Below are positions 17,806-27,652 of a DNA stretch of 64,000 bases, one piece after another. The notes beneath the pieces were generated by a model. It had not been told where the DNA came from, ran no database searches, and saw nothing but the letters and a program-made list of their open reading frames with translations. The stretch comes from Cecembia rubra. Its GTDB lineage: Bacteria; Bacteroidota; Bacteroidia; Cytophagales; Cyclobacteriaceae. The position numbers were made by a program, and so were the translations under genes. Location: positions 186,001 to 250,000 of the forward strand of contig NZ_PYGF01000007.1 in the NCBI RefSeq assembly GCF_003014575.1, given 5' to 3'. Position 1 is the first letter of the stretch. Each line of letters starts with the position of its first letter.

Positions 17806-19437
17806 TTATCTTTTTTCAATCAGCTTGTTAAGGAAGATAATGGGTATGATTCCTGTCAGAATGATGATCAGTGCAGCATTGGACGATTCCGCAATCATCT
17901 CGTTAGTCGCCATGTCAAATGCCTTGGTCGCCAAAGTCTGATAGTTGAACGGACGGAGGATCAAAGTTAAAGGTAATTCCTTTAATACGTCCACAAACAC
18001 CAGTATAATCCCCGATACCAAGCTGGTTTTGATCAGGGGTAGATCTATTTTCCAAAGTGTTTTGGTGCTTCTGATTCCCAAAAGCCGGCTGGCTTCATTG
18101 ACATGGATACCGATTTTCTGGAATCCTGCCTCCACAGGATTATAGCCTACAGCCATGAACCTGACTATGTAAGCAAAGACCAGGGCAAATAAAGTTCCCG
18201 AGAAAAACAGTCCCGCAGTTTTTGAGCTAAAGAGCGTGCCATAAATCCATTTGTCCAACCCGATAAATGGAATCATGATACCTACTGCAATTACGGCACC
18301 CGGTATAGCATAACCTAATGTAGCTACTTTGGTAATATTTTTTACCCATTTGAAAGGACTTAGCCTTAGGGCATACAACATAATCACAGAGAAAACCACA
18401 ATCAATAATCCACTTACTGCGGCCAATCCAAAACTCCTGTAAATCAATAAGAAAAAATCCTTATTGACGACTTTATCCCAAGTCATACTGACCCAATTGA
18501 GCAATTGTAAAAAGGGAATGAAGAAACTCAACAAGAAAATGCTAAGGCAAATCCCCGAATAGAGAATTTTCTTACCGATAGTGGGATGGATCCTTGCTGT
18601 AGGTTTTTGCAAGCCATTGACCGCAGCATATTGTCTATTGCCTCTTTGAATAGATTCCAAGAATAAAATCACAAAAACAAAGACCATCAGAATGGCTGCC
18701 AGGTAAATAGCAGTATTGGAATCACCCATAGAAAACCAAGCACGGAAAATGCCCGTCGTAAATGTATTTACACCAAAGTATTTCACAGTTCCATAATCAT
18801 TGAGAACTTCCATGGATGCCAAAGCAATTCCGGCCACAATAGCTGGACGTGCCATGGGGAGGGCTACTTTGATAAATGTCTTCAGTCTATTGGCCCCCAG
18901 TAAAAAGGAGGCTTCCTGTAAGGTTTTGGATTGCTGCAAAAATGAAGAACGTGTAATGAGAAAAACATATGGGAAAAGGGTAATGGACAAAATGAAAATA
19001 GCTCCCGGAAGGTTCATGATGTCAATCAGGCTTCCTTTGAAATGAATGTCAAAAGTGTTGCGAAGGAAAACCTGTATAGGTCCGGTGTAATCAAGGATAC
19101 CCACATAGGTATAGGCCATGATATAACCAGGGAACCCTAAAGGAAGGATCAATAGCCATTCGAAATATTTTCTGCCTGGGAATTCATAATTGGAGACAAG
19201 CCATGCCGTGCTGACACCCAGTAAAAAAGTTAGGGCTGCAACACCTAAAAGCAAAAATATAGTATTCTGAAAATAGCCAAAAAGGAGGGTGTTGGCAATA
19301 TGTGACCAACTCCCTCCCGGGCTATCAAATAATTTAATCAAAATGGTGATTAAGGGAGTAGCTACCAATAATAATATCAATAACGAGTAGCCTGTCCACT
19401 TATTCCACCAGTAATAACTGCGTTTGACTGCTTTCAA
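17806..19437 (-). CDS. fbpB: Ferric iron ABC transporter permease (fused double permease)
   Basis: A 543-residue inner-membrane protein with about twelve transmembrane helices. Two BPD_transp_1 repeats each carry an EAA-like loop: EASFLLGANRLKTFIKVALPMARPA, shortened here to its core EAS-x4-G, and EASRLLGIRSTKTLWKIDLP. FbpB-type permeases are single polypeptides with both halves, as here. It lies between the substrate-binding and ATPase genes and starts 9 bp after fbpA. Confidence 0.9.
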   Translation of the reverse strand: MKAVKRSYYWWNKWTGYSLLILLLVATPLITILIKLFDSPGGSWSHIANTLLFGYFQNTIFLLLGVAALTFLLGVSTAWLVSNYEFPGRKYFEWLLILPLGFPGYIMAYTYVGILDYTGPIQVFLRNTFDIHFKGSLIDIMNLPGAIFILSITLFPYVFLITRSSFLQQSKTLQEASFLLGANRLKTFIKVALPMARPAIVAGIALASMEVLNDYGTVKYFGVNTFTTGIFRAWFSMGDSNTAIYLAAILMVFVFVILFLESIQRGNRQYAAVNGLQKPTARIHPTIGKKILYSGICLSIFLLSFFIPFLQLLNWVSMTWDKVVNKDFFLLIYRSFGLAAVSGLLIVVFSVIMLYALRLSPFKWVKNITKVATLGYAIPGAVIAVGIMIPFIGLDKWIYGTLFSSKTAGLFFSGTLFALVFAYIVRFMAVGYNPVEAGFQKIGIHVNEASRLLGIRSTKTLWKIDLPLIKTSLVSGIILVFVDVLKELPLTLILRPFNYQTLATKAFDMATNEMIAESSNAALIIILTGIIPIIFLNKLIEKR

Positions 19438-19446
19438 GATTATTTA

Positions 19447-20478
19447 TTATTTCCAGCCTACCTTGTCAAAGATGACTACAGCATCGCTGTTGTTTTCGCC
19501 CAAAACGGAAAGATGAATATCATCTGCTTTGAAATTTCCCCACTTTTTCAGTAGATCCGAGAATTCAGCATTTGGGTTGACCGGATATTCAAAGTTGATA
19601 TTTGCCAGGAATTCCTGGGCTTGAGCGGAAGAAAGAAATTCCAGCAATTTGACAGCATTGTCTTTATTTGGTGCATATTTTGTTACACCCGCGCCGGAAA
19701 TGTTGATATGTGTACCTCTGTCTTCTTGGTTAGGGAAGAATATGGCGATTTTTTCTGCTGCCTTTCTCTCCTCTTCATTGGCATCATTCAACATAATTCC
19801 AATATAATACGTGTTGACAATTGCCACATCACCTTCCCCTGCAGCCACAGCTTTCACTTGGTCTCTGTCAGATCCTTTAGGTTCTCTAGCCATGTTGGAC
19901 AAAAGACCCGCAGCCCAAGTTTCTGCACCTTCTTTTCCATGATGGGCAATAATGGATGCCAAAAGAGATTGGTTATAGATGTTTTCAGAAGACCTGGTTA
20001 GTACCCTTCCCTTCCACTGGGGTTCTGTAAGAGACTCATAACTGTTCAATTCCTCAGGGTTCACCCTTTCCGTGCTGTAAGCTAAAATCCTTGCCCGGTA
20101 GGTCAATCCAAACCAGTATCCTTCCGGATTGCGGAATTTTGAAGGAATATTATTGTTTAAAGTTTCAGAGTTGATGGATTGCAACAATCCTTTGGTCTCT
20201 GCTCTGTACAGTCGGCCTGCATCTACAGTGATCAAAACATCAGCAGGAGAGTTTGCTCCTTCCAGTTCCAATTTTTGGATCAATTCGTCAGCTGATGCGG
20301 ATACCACATTTACCTTAATACCGGTAGCTTCCGTAAACATGTCAAATAGTTTTTGGTCAGCTTCGTAATGTCTATGGGTATAAACATTGACTACTTCTTC
20401 TTTTTCTCCTGAGCCACAGGAAAACAAAATCAAGCCAGTAATGGCCAATAGGGCGGATTTGAGAATGTTTTTAAACAT
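19447..20478 (-). CDS. fbpA: Ferric iron ABC transporter substrate-binding lipoprotein
   Basis: A 343-residue periplasmic binding protein of the transferrin-like FbpA class. The lipobox LFSC (C21) indicates a membrane-anchored form. VNVYTHRHYEADQ near the N-terminus and the paired tyrosines in VNTYYIGIM, the usual Fe(III) ligands, support iron binding. The gene leads the fbpABC operon and diverges from oxyR. A -7-like element and an inverted repeat lie just upstream. Confidence 0.9.
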   Translation of the reverse strand: MFKNILKSALLAITGLILFSCGSGEKEEVVNVYTHRHYEADQKLFDMFTEATGIKVNVVSASADELIQKLELEGANSPADVLITVDAGRLYRAETKGLLQSINSETLNNNIPSKFRNPEGYWFGLTYRARILAYSTERVNPEELNSYESLTEPQWKGRVLTRSSENIYNQSLLASIIAHHGKEGAETWAAGLLSNMAREPKGSDRDQVKAVAAGEGDVAIVNTYYIGIMLNDANEEERKAAEKIAIFFPNQEDRGTHINISGAGVTKYAPNKDNAVKLLEFLSSAQAQEFLANINFEYPVNPNAEFSDLLKKWGNFKADDIHLSVLGENNSDAVVIFDKVGWK

Positions 20479-20511
20479 ATCAAAGTTGTTTTAGACGGGC
20501 GAAATTAGGCA

Positions 20512-20557
20512 TTATTTAAATCAAATCTAAATAAAAAGAAAAAGATTTTTATCTTTG
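20512..20557. promoter_or_regulatory. Divergent fbpA/oxyR promoter region with inverted repeat
   Basis: On the minus strand TAGATTTG (20529-20522) fits the Bacteroidota -7 box TAnnTTTG for fbpA. On the plus strand TATCTTTG (20550-20557) fits it for oxyR. A 7-bp inverted repeat, TTATTTA (20512-20518) and TAAATAA (20528-20534) with a 9-bp spacer, overlaps the fbpA -7 box and looks like an operator. No clear -33 element was found for either. Confidence 0.5.
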
Positions 20558-20617
20558 TAACCTAAGGCACATGTTGGGTCGCCTGTAATTCCGAAATTTG
20601 TTTTTTTAAGGATAATA

Positions 20618-21550
20618 ATGACCATTCAGCAATTAGAATATATCATTGCAGTTGATAAATTCAGGCATTTCGGGCAGGCAGCCGAATCCTGCTTTGTCAC
20701 TCAACCTACCTTAAGCGCTCAAGTGAGCAAGCTGGAAAAAGAACTGGAAGTCATTCTCTTTGATCGCTCCAAAATGCCTGTAATCCCTACAGAAATTGGG
20801 GCACAGATCATAGATCAGGCCAAAAAGGTGGTTTCAGAAAGCAAAGGAATTTTTGAGCTGGTAGCCCAATTGAAAGGGGATGTCAGTGGTGTTATCAAAA
20901 TAGGGATCATTCCTACTTTGGCCCCATACCTCTTGCACCGCTTTATAAAGAGTTTTTTGGAAAAATACCCCAATGTCAAATTGCAGGTTGAAGAAACCGT
21001 GACTGAGGAGATCCTTAGAAAATTGAAAAATGATGAGCTGGACTTGGGGATTGTAGTGACTCCCCTTAACGAAAACGGAATTTTGGAGAAACCAATTTTC
21101 TATGAGAAGTTTTTTGCTTATATGTCCAAAAACCATCCTTTGCTCAAAAAAGAAAAAATAAAAGTTAATGACCTCAATACAGAAGATTTGTGGATGTTGC
21201 AACAGGGCCATTGTTTTAGGGACCAAGTGCTCAACATCTGCAACCAATCCAAATTTGAACGAATGAATTTTCACTATGAAAGCGGTTCTCTTGAAGGACT
21301 CCGCAACATGGTCAATGAATATACAGGAATTACGCTTTTACCCGAACTTGCAACAATGGACTTGAGGGACGAAGAAAAATCAAGGTTGAGAAGGTTTGAT
21401 GGTGTAGAACCCATTCGGGAAGTCAGTATAGTTTTGACCAGGAGTTTCCTTAAAAAGAAATTGGTGGAGCTGCTTTTCAAAGAAATAAGTGAATCCATTC
21501 CCCATGAAATGACATCCAGGGCACACGGAAAGGTGGTCAGGTTCAAATAA
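20618..21550 (+). CDS. oxyR: Hydrogen peroxide-sensing LysR regulator OxyR
   Basis: A 310-residue LysR-type regulator. The N-terminal winged helix has HFGQAAESCFVTQPTLSAQVSKLE. In the effector domain, GHCFRDQVLNIC places cysteines at residues 199 and 208, the same numbering as the redox pair of E. coli OxyR. GSLEGLRNMVNEYTGITLLPELA also matches OxyR. The gene diverges from the iron importer, so OxyR control of iron uptake is likely but inferred. Confidence 0.92.
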   Translation: MTIQQLEYIIAVDKFRHFGQAAESCFVTQPTLSAQVSKLEKELEVILFDRSKMPVIPTEIGAQIIDQAKKVVSESKGIFELVAQLKGDVSGVIKIGIIPTLAPYLLHRFIKSFLEKYPNVKLQVEETVTEEILRKLKNDELDLGIVVTPLNENGILEKPIFYEKFFAYMSKNHPLLKKEKIKVNDLNTEDLWMLQQGHCFRDQVLNICNQSKFERMNFHYESGSLEGLRNMVNEYTGITLLPELATMDLRDEEKSRLRRFDGVEPIREVSIVLTRSFLKKKLVELLFKEISESIPHEMTSRAHGKVVRFK

Positions 21551-21617
21551 TTTTTTGGTTTGATCCAAACAATTTGGATAGGTGAATTGATTATTTTCGT
21601 AGCTGTCTAAAAATTGC

Positions 21618-22742
21618 ATGATCAAAAGGCTTTTGTTTGTTTTTTTGATGCTGGTGACGCATCAAGGTTTTTCACAGGGTTTTGTAAAGAAATACCTCAA
21701 TGGGATTTTTAATGATACAACAGATATCTCACGTCCCCAATTCCTAATTTATCCTACATTGGCCTATGCGCCTGAAACGAGCTGGGAGATTGGTTTTTCA
21801 TCACTTTATGTTTACTATGCCAATAGAGATACCTCCAACCGATTGAGTGAAATCAATGGATTTACTTTTGTCACTTTGGAAAACCAGTTTGGTATCTGGT
21901 TTGACCATGCTATTTATTCAGACCTAAACAAATGGTTTTTTCTCGGCAGGATCAGGTTACAGAGTTTTCCGCTCAAATACCATGGTATCGGAATGGGAAC
22001 TTCCAAGGATTATCTGGCATTGGTGGACGCCAATCAGGTGATTATAAAAGAAAGAATTCTTAGAGAAATCAAACCCAATTTCTATGCAGGAATAGAGATG
22101 GATTTTCAGAAGATGTCAAGGGTCACCTTTAAACCGGGAGTGAATGATCCTGTTTTTGAATTGCCATTGGGCAATGAAGGCTCTACCAATTTTGGACTGG
22201 GATTGGGTGCCGTATATGATGACAGGCACAATGTGCTGAATGTGAGAAAAGGAAACTTTGCCGAACTTGCTTTTCTGCATTACCCGTTAGGCTTGAGCAC
22301 CTTTGAATTCAATACGCTTGTCCTAGATACCAGGTTTTTCAGGCCTTTGGGAAAAAACAATGTCCTGGCCTGGCAACTTTTAGGCGAATTCAACTCTGGA
22401 GATGTACCTTTCAATCAATTGGGTTTGCTTGGGGGAGATGCCATGATGAGAGGTTACTATATGGGTAGGTTTAGAGACAAAAATCTCTTGGCAACACAGT
22501 TGGAATTCAGAATGCTGCCCCTTCCCTTCAACTTTACTAATAGAATTGGTGCAAGTATTTTTGCCGGGAGCGGAACTGTTTTTCCGGATTTTTCCAAAGC
22601 AAGCATACATAGGGCTGTATTTGCCGGTGGCGGGGGACTTAGGTTTTTATTGTTCCCCAAAAAAGATATTTATACCAGATTTGATGTCGCTTTCACAAAA
22701 GAAGGAAGCGGGTTTTATTTGTTTATTGGAGAAGCTTTCTGA
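21618..22742 (+). CDS. Omp85/BamA-type outer membrane beta-barrel protein
   Basis: A 374-residue protein with a signal peptide (residues 1-19). It forms a C-terminal-type barrel with surface-antigen motifs: LGLGAVYDDRHNVLNVRKGNFAEL and GGDAMMRGYYMGRFRDKNLLATQLEFR, cited only for the GD-x-MRGY and R-x-K cores. No POTRA repeats are visible, so this is the short Omp85-like form common in Bacteroidota. The substrate is unknown. It follows oxyR by 67 bp and may be co-transcribed. Confidence 0.75.
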   Translation: MIKRLLFVFLMLVTHQGFSQGFVKKYLNGIFNDTTDISRPQFLIYPTLAYAPETSWEIGFSSLYVYYANRDTSNRLSEINGFTFVTLENQFGIWFDHAIYSDLNKWFFLGRIRLQSFPLKYHGIGMGTSKDYLALVDANQVIIKERILREIKPNFYAGIEMDFQKMSRVTFKPGVNDPVFELPLGNEGSTNFGLGLGAVYDDRHNVLNVRKGNFAELAFLHYPLGLSTFEFNTLVLDTRFFRPLGKNNVLAWQLLGEFNSGDVPFNQLGLLGGDAMMRGYYMGRFRDKNLLATQLEFRMLPLPFNFTNRIGASIFAGSGTVFPDFSKASIHRAVFAGGGGLRFLLFPKKDIYTRFDVAFTKEGSGFYLFIGEAF

Positions 22743-22883
22743 TTGAGATTTCGAAAGGCCGATTTCGGAATTTTGAGTAATGAACCCGAATTTTGAATTT
22801 AAATAATTAGGTCAATTCGTTTTTTAGTTTTATTTTGGGTTGACAAGTTGCTGTTTGATTTTTAGTTCAAAAATTTTTGAGAA

Positions 22884-24062
22884 ATGATAAGACAAAATTC
22901 GAGCCTTAAACAAGTCATTCCAGTTGCTTTACTGGCATTTTCCATTTGGGCATGTTCCGGAAAAGAGTCACAGGAACAAGCTGGAAAATATTCCGAATTG
23001 AAGTTTGCTCTCGATACAGTAATGATCGACCCAGGGGAGGAGATCCTGCACATTCAGGACAATTTATGGGTTTCTGATATTTCCAAAGACAGCAAGTACC
23101 TCTTCAATTACAACAGGAAGGATGCCGTAATGGAAAAAATAGACTTGGATAAACTGATTCTGGTTGAGAAAATAAAATTTGAGAAAGAGGGACCTGATGG
23201 GCTAGGTAATTTCATATCTAAATTTACTGTTGATGCCGAAGAGCACTTTACAGTATGGTCCTATGGCTTAAGCAAGGTTTTTGACCAAAATGCTAAATTG
23301 GTCAAGGACATGAAAATCGAAAAAATATTGGAAGGGACTTTCTCCACATACGATGCACAACCTTTGGATTTTTTTAAGATTCCGGGGGACTCCAATCGCC
23401 TGATAGGCTTTTACATCAAATGGGATGATAAAAGTTATTTGATTGTTGACATAGACCTGAAGGAAGAAAACTTCAGTATAATCGGGCTTCCTGAATTGAA
23501 AAGAATTCAAGATTTCTCTACAGATCTCCTATACGATGGTCAATGGGCCGGAGCCATGGGTACAGGAGCATTTTCATTGGCCAATGGGAAAAAAATATTA
23601 GTTTCTAACAATTCCTTCAATGAAGTATACATCTATGATTCCGCAGAGGACAGTCTATACTTAAAGGAACTTGAAGGGCAATTGTTAGGAATTAAAAAAT
23701 CATACATCCCTCCTAAGCAGGTAGAAGTCTCCTCCAGTCAACATTGGGAGGTAGATAAAAAACAAAGAGAGGATATTTATTTTGGAAGGATCCTCTGGGA
23801 TGCTAAAAACCAACGTTACCTAAGGTTATCCTTCAAAGAAAAGTTTGGAGAGGAGATCTTTGAGAATCGGGGCTACCTGGCGATCGGAGCAGAAGTTTTC
23901 TTAAGTGTATTTGATAAGGATTTCAATTTATTGGCTGAATCTGCTGTACCACAGTTGAACAAAAAGCCAGGTCGGCATTTTGTCAAAAACGGGCAAATCT
24001 GGATTTTCGAAAATATTGACGATGAAATGGCTTTCTTGAGGCTTCAAATTTTGGACAGGTAA
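22884..24062 (+). CDS. Hypothetical lipoprotein, possibly DUF4221-like propeller
   Basis: A 392-residue protein with lipobox IWAC (C24). The mature part is beta-rich, with repeated W/Y-x-D strands suggesting a beta-propeller, and resembles the DUF4221 lipoproteins of Cyclobacteriaceae. That family call is from memory of its pattern. Function is unknown. It appears monocistronic, ending 24 bp before the convergent dipeptide epimerase. Confidence 0.6.
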   Translation: MIRQNSSLKQVIPVALLAFSIWACSGKESQEQAGKYSELKFALDTVMIDPGEEILHIQDNLWVSDISKDSKYLFNYNRKDAVMEKIDLDKLILVEKIKFEKEGPDGLGNFISKFTVDAEEHFTVWSYGLSKVFDQNAKLVKDMKIEKILEGTFSTYDAQPLDFFKIPGDSNRLIGFYIKWDDKSYLIVDIDLKEENFSIIGLPELKRIQDFSTDLLYDGQWAGAMGTGAFSLANGKKILVSNNSFNEVYIYDSAEDSLYLKELEGQLLGIKKSYIPPKQVEVSSSQHWEVDKKQREDIYFGRILWDAKNQRYLRLSFKEKFGEEIFENRGYLAIGAEVFLSVFDKDFNLLAESAVPQLNKKPGRHFVKNGQIWIFENIDDEMAFLRLQILDR

Positions 24063-24086
24063 ATTAAGTATGGATACACCCATTCT

Positions 24087-25127
24087 TCATTCATCACCCT
24101 TCATTCTACATAATTTATCAAGAAGAACCGCTCCAATCCCCTTGCTCTCTGGGAATCTAACCTCACCGGGACTAATTTCTACACCAATTGCTATATCTTT
24201 TGACAAAAGCATCGCCCCATCCATATCCACATAATCCAGCAAGGGAGCAATATGTGCGATGGCCGTAATACCCACAGAAGATTCTGTCATGCAGCCAACC
24301 ATCGTTTTCATGCCCAATGACTTGGCTTCATGGATCATCCTTAATCCTGGTGTAATACCTCCAGCCTTGACCAATTTCACGTTGATACCATGGAATAGAC
24401 CATGACATTTCTTCACATCTGACTCCACGATACAGCTTTCATCAGCGATCACAGGAAGTTTGGAATATTGATATACTTCCTTCATCCCTTCCAGGTCATC
24501 CTTACCCAAGGGCTGTTCCATAAATTCCACATTCAGTTTGGCCAATTCTTCTGAATATCGGATAGCCTGTTCCGCTGTCCAAGCACAGTTGGCATCTATC
24601 CTGAAGGTTGAAGACGTGTGTTTTCTAAGTTCTCGGATGATCTCCAGGTCATGTTCGGTGCCTAATTTAATTTTGTACAGGGGCCAGTCCACTTCCTTCA
24701 TCTTGGCCACCATTTTCTCTATGGAATCTATGCCTATGGTAAAATTAGTAAGTGGAATATTTTTAGGATTCAGTCCCAGGTATTCATATAGTTTCTTACC
24801 CTGTTTTTTGGTGAAAATATCCCAGGCTGCCATGTCCAGGGCACATTGTGCAAAAGGATTGTCTTCAAAAATTCCCTTTCCCAAATCCCATAGTTCTTCC
24901 GGGCTATGCCAGCCCCCTTTTTCCACCAAATCTGTAGCTGATTCCAGCTTGTTGCAGATATTCTCAGCAGTCATACCGTAGAAGGGGTTGGTGGTGGTTT
25001 CCCCCAATCCAAAATAGCCATTCTCCTCCAACTTCACAATGATCGTATCCTGCACATCACGGCTTTGATGGGCAATAGTGAAAGTGTGCTTTAAAGGTAA
25101 ATCAAGGACAGAAAAGGACAGCTTCAT
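24087..25127 (-). CDS. Dipeptide (L-Ala-D/L-Glu) epimerase
   Basis: A 346-residue muconate-lactonizing subgroup enolase-superfamily enzyme that epimerises dipeptides, classically L-Ala-D-Glu from murein. Catalytic lysines are in K152-I-K154 and K251 (NVKLVKAGG). Metal ligands are D178, E204 and D229. The D301-M-D303 motif binds the dipeptide amino group in characterised Ala-Glu epimerases. It is cytoplasmic and divergent from a periplasmic M14 peptidase gene, consistent with murein-peptide recycling. Confidence 0.88.
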   Translation of the reverse strand: MKLSFSVLDLPLKHTFTIAHQSRDVQDTIIVKLEENGYFGLGETTTNPFYGMTAENICNKLESATDLVEKGGWHSPEELWDLGKGIFEDNPFAQCALDMAAWDIFTKKQGKKLYEYLGLNPKNIPLTNFTIGIDSIEKMVAKMKEVDWPLYKIKLGTEHDLEIIRELRKHTSSTFRIDANCAWTAEQAIRYSEELAKLNVEFMEQPLGKDDLEGMKEVYQYSKLPVIADESCIVESDVKKCHGLFHGINVKLVKAGGITPGLRMIHEAKSLGMKTMVGCMTESSVGITAIAHIAPLLDYVDMDGAMLLSKDIAIGVEISPGEVRFPESKGIGAVLLDKLCRMKGDE

Positions 25128-25149
25128 GGAGATTATTATAGTTTTGGTA

Positions 25150-25157
25150 CAAAAGTA
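25150..25157 (-). promoter_or_regulatory. -7 element for the dipeptide epimerase gene
   Basis: On the minus strand the sequence is TACTTTTG, an exact TAnnTTTG match, about 22 bp before the start codon. No clear -33 TTG was seen. Confidence 0.45.
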
Positions 25158-25217
25158 AATTTATTTTTTTGTTGAAGTTCCTAACTTAGACGGATAATTT
25201 ATATCCACAACCAAAAC

Positions 25218-26696
25218 ATGAAAAGACTGATCCCTTCTATTTTCCTAGCCACCGTCTTCGGTATATTTTTCATTTTGGTATCCTGTCAGCCCAAATCCTC
25301 AACACCTGTAGCGGAAGTGGCCGAATTGGAAAAAGCCTATGACTTGTACAAAGAGCAATCCATAGATCATAGGAGGTTTAAATACAATGATGTAATCCAT
25401 CTGGTTACCAAAAGGAAGCAGGGTTTTCTGGTGGAGGAAATAGGAAGGTCCGTAGAAGGGAAGTCCATCTATCAGATGACCTTAGGCCAAGGTCCAACAA
25501 AAGTTTTGCTATGGTCGCAGATGCATGGCAATGAAAGCACTGCTACCATGGCATTGTTTGACCTGTTCAATTTCCTTGAAGGGGAAAATGACGGCTTTGA
25601 ACCTATCCGTGAAAAGCTTTTGGAGAGACTGACCCTACGCTTTATTCCTATGGTCAATCCTGATGGCATGGACCAATGGATCAGGCGAAACTCATTGGAT
25701 ATTGACCTGAACCGCGATGCCATCGCATTGGCTTCCCCTGAAGCGGTCATTTTGAAAAATGCCAGGGACTTTTTCTCTCCGGATTTTGGGTTTAACCTTC
25801 ATGACCAGCAAATCTACTATACCGCTGGAGAGACCTCTACTCCAGCCACCATTTCTGTCCTCGCTCCTGCCTATAATTACGAGACGGAAGTAAATGATAT
25901 CAGAAAGCGGGCCATGCAAGTCATAGTAGGGATGAACAAAGTCATACAGCAAATAGCGCCAGGACATGTGGGCAAGTATGATGATGCCTTTGAACCGAGG
26001 GCTTTTGGGGATAATTTCCAAAAATGGGGCACCAGCACCATCCTGATTGAGTCTGGAGGCTATCCCAATGACCCTGAAAAGCAGGAAATCCGCAGGCTGA
26101 ATTTCATCATCATGCTGCATGCCCTTTTGGAAATTGCAGAGGTCCAATACACCCAATACAGTTTGGACGACTATTACAGCATTCCTGATAATTCCATCCG
26201 CTTGATGGATCTTGTTGTCCGGAATATTTCCCAAAGCAAAGAGCAGCATGCGTATGAAATTGATCTAGGAATCAGAAGAAGGGAATCAGATGCCCATGGG
26301 TCTTTCTTTGTAAGTGGGGTGGTAGATGACCTGGGTGATTTATCCATATTCTATGGTTTTGAAGAACTGGATGCCAAAGGCTTGGAAGTAGTAGAAGGCA
26401 AAGTATATGAAACACCTTTTGCCAACGTTAGGGAAATTACTTGGGACAAGGCAATGGGACTTCTCCGTGAAGGCTACCTGGGCGCAAAAGTACAAGAAGC
26501 TGTGGACAGGGAACTGCATAGTTTGCCGCTGATAGTATTGAAAAATGGAAACTCGATTTCTATGGGCATCCGAACAGGAGGCAATCCCAATTTCTTCCTG
26601 GCCCAGGGTGGTAACCTTCGCTATGCCATTGTCAATGGCTACCTGATTGATCTGAATGACAATAGCCCCCAAAAACTGATGCAAAGGGTGCAATAA
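25218..26696 (+). CDS. M14-family zinc carboxypeptidase lipoprotein
   Basis: A 492-residue lipoprotein (LVSC, C23). The peptidase domain (about residues 50-310) has zinc ligands H103-x2-E106 (HGNE) and H195 (NLHDQ), the substrate-binding NPDG and R-x3-LDIDLNRD segments, and the catalytic Glu278 in ILIESGG. The remaining 180 residues are a C-terminal extension without a clear family. It likely trims peptides in the periplasm. It is divergent from the dipeptide epimerase. Confidence 0.85.
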   Translation: MKRLIPSIFLATVFGIFFILVSCQPKSSTPVAEVAELEKAYDLYKEQSIDHRRFKYNDVIHLVTKRKQGFLVEEIGRSVEGKSIYQMTLGQGPTKVLLWSQMHGNESTATMALFDLFNFLEGENDGFEPIREKLLERLTLRFIPMVNPDGMDQWIRRNSLDIDLNRDAIALASPEAVILKNARDFFSPDFGFNLHDQQIYYTAGETSTPATISVLAPAYNYETEVNDIRKRAMQVIVGMNKVIQQIAPGHVGKYDDAFEPRAFGDNFQKWGTSTILIESGGYPNDPEKQEIRRLNFIIMLHALLEIAEVQYTQYSLDDYYSIPDNSIRLMDLVVRNISQSKEQHAYEIDLGIRRRESDAHGSFFVSGVVDDLGDLSIFYGFEELDAKGLEVVEGKVYETPFANVREITWDKAMGLLREGYLGAKVQEAVDRELHSLPLIVLKNGNSISMGIRTGGNPNFFLAQGGNLRYAIVNGYLIDLNDNSPQKLMQRVQ

Positions 26697-26848
26697 GATG
26701 CAGGTTTTTGATCAATTTATTGTTGCTTTGCAATTGAATTGCTGAGAATTACACTGAACCCAAGAATAATAGAAATTTCTTTCAGATGCAGCAGGATTTT
26801 TGTTACATTTAGAAAAGTTAAAACCTCTACTTTTAAGCTAAATTAACT

Positions 26849-27580
26849 ATGAAGAAAAATCTTACAGCGGTCATTTTTTCTTTGGCTATTGTAATTGCTG
26901 CTGCCATTTTGGGCAGTGCTTTTCTGAACAGAAATAAAAAATCCGGCACCGTAGATGTTACAGGTTTGGGACAGAAAAATTTTACTTCCGATCTCGTGGT
27001 TTGGGAGGGGAATTTCAGCCGGGAAAATCTGGATATCAAGGTGGCATATGCGGAACTTGAAAAGGATAGAAAAGCGGTAACGGATTATCTGGTGGCCAAA
27101 GGTATTCCAAAAGATCAGATCATTTTTCGCGCCGTTAATACCAATCCCCTTTACAGACAAAATTACAGCAGCGCGGGTAATTATATGGGACAGACTTTTT
27201 TGGGTTATGAACTTAACCAAAGTCTTCAGATCGATTCCAAGGAGGTGGATAAGATTGACCAGATTTCAAGAGAAATCACAGAGTTATTGTTGCAGGGGGT
27301 AAAATTTTATTCCCAACCTCCGAGGTATTATTATACCGAACTGGAAAGTCTAAAAATAGAAATGATATCCAGGGCAACTGAAGATGCAAGGTTGAGGGCA
27401 GAAAAAATTGCTGAGAATTCGGGTGCTAAGCTGGGGAAACTGATTGCCGCAAATATGGGGATATTCCAGATTACCGGTCAACATTCTACAGAGGATTATT
27501 CTTGGGGAGGTACTTTCAATACTACCTCCAAAGAAAAGACGGCCTCCATTACCATGAGGTTGAGTTATTCCGTAAGATGA
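26849..27580 (+). CDS. SIMPL domain-containing protein
   Basis: A 243-residue protein with an N-terminal membrane anchor (residues 5-26) followed by a SIMPL (DUF541) domain. Features are VDVTGLGQKNF, YLVAKGIPKDQI and ATEDARLRAEKIAENSGAKLGK. The domain was named from a kinase-interacting mouse protein; bacterial members are poorly understood and sit in the envelope. The gene ends at a bidirectional terminator. Confidence 0.82.
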   Translation: MKKNLTAVIFSLAIVIAAAILGSAFLNRNKKSGTVDVTGLGQKNFTSDLVVWEGNFSRENLDIKVAYAELEKDRKAVTDYLVAKGIPKDQIIFRAVNTNPLYRQNYSSAGNYMGQTFLGYELNQSLQIDSKEVDKIDQISREITELLLQGVKFYSQPPRYYYTELESLKIEMISRATEDARLRAEKIAENSGAKLGKLIAANMGIFQITGQHSTEDYSWGGTFNTTSKEKTASITMRLSYSVR

Positions 27581-27601
27581 TTTTGAAGTATCAAGAAAAA
27601 C

Positions 27602-27631
27602 AAAAACCCGCTTTTTATACTGCGGGTTTTT
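27602..27631. terminator. Bidirectional Rho-independent terminator
   Basis: A perfect 10-bp stem, AAAAACCCGC with GCGGGTTTTT, around a 10-nt loop, with T-runs on both strands. It serves the convergent SIMPL and ndk genes. Confidence 0.85.
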
Positions 27632-27652
27632 TTATGTCTATAAGAGAAGGAA

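Noticed and set aside
20512-20534. Inverted repeat as a classical Fur box
   Set aside because: It does not match the GATAATGATAATCATTATC pattern well; kept only as an unassigned operator candidate.
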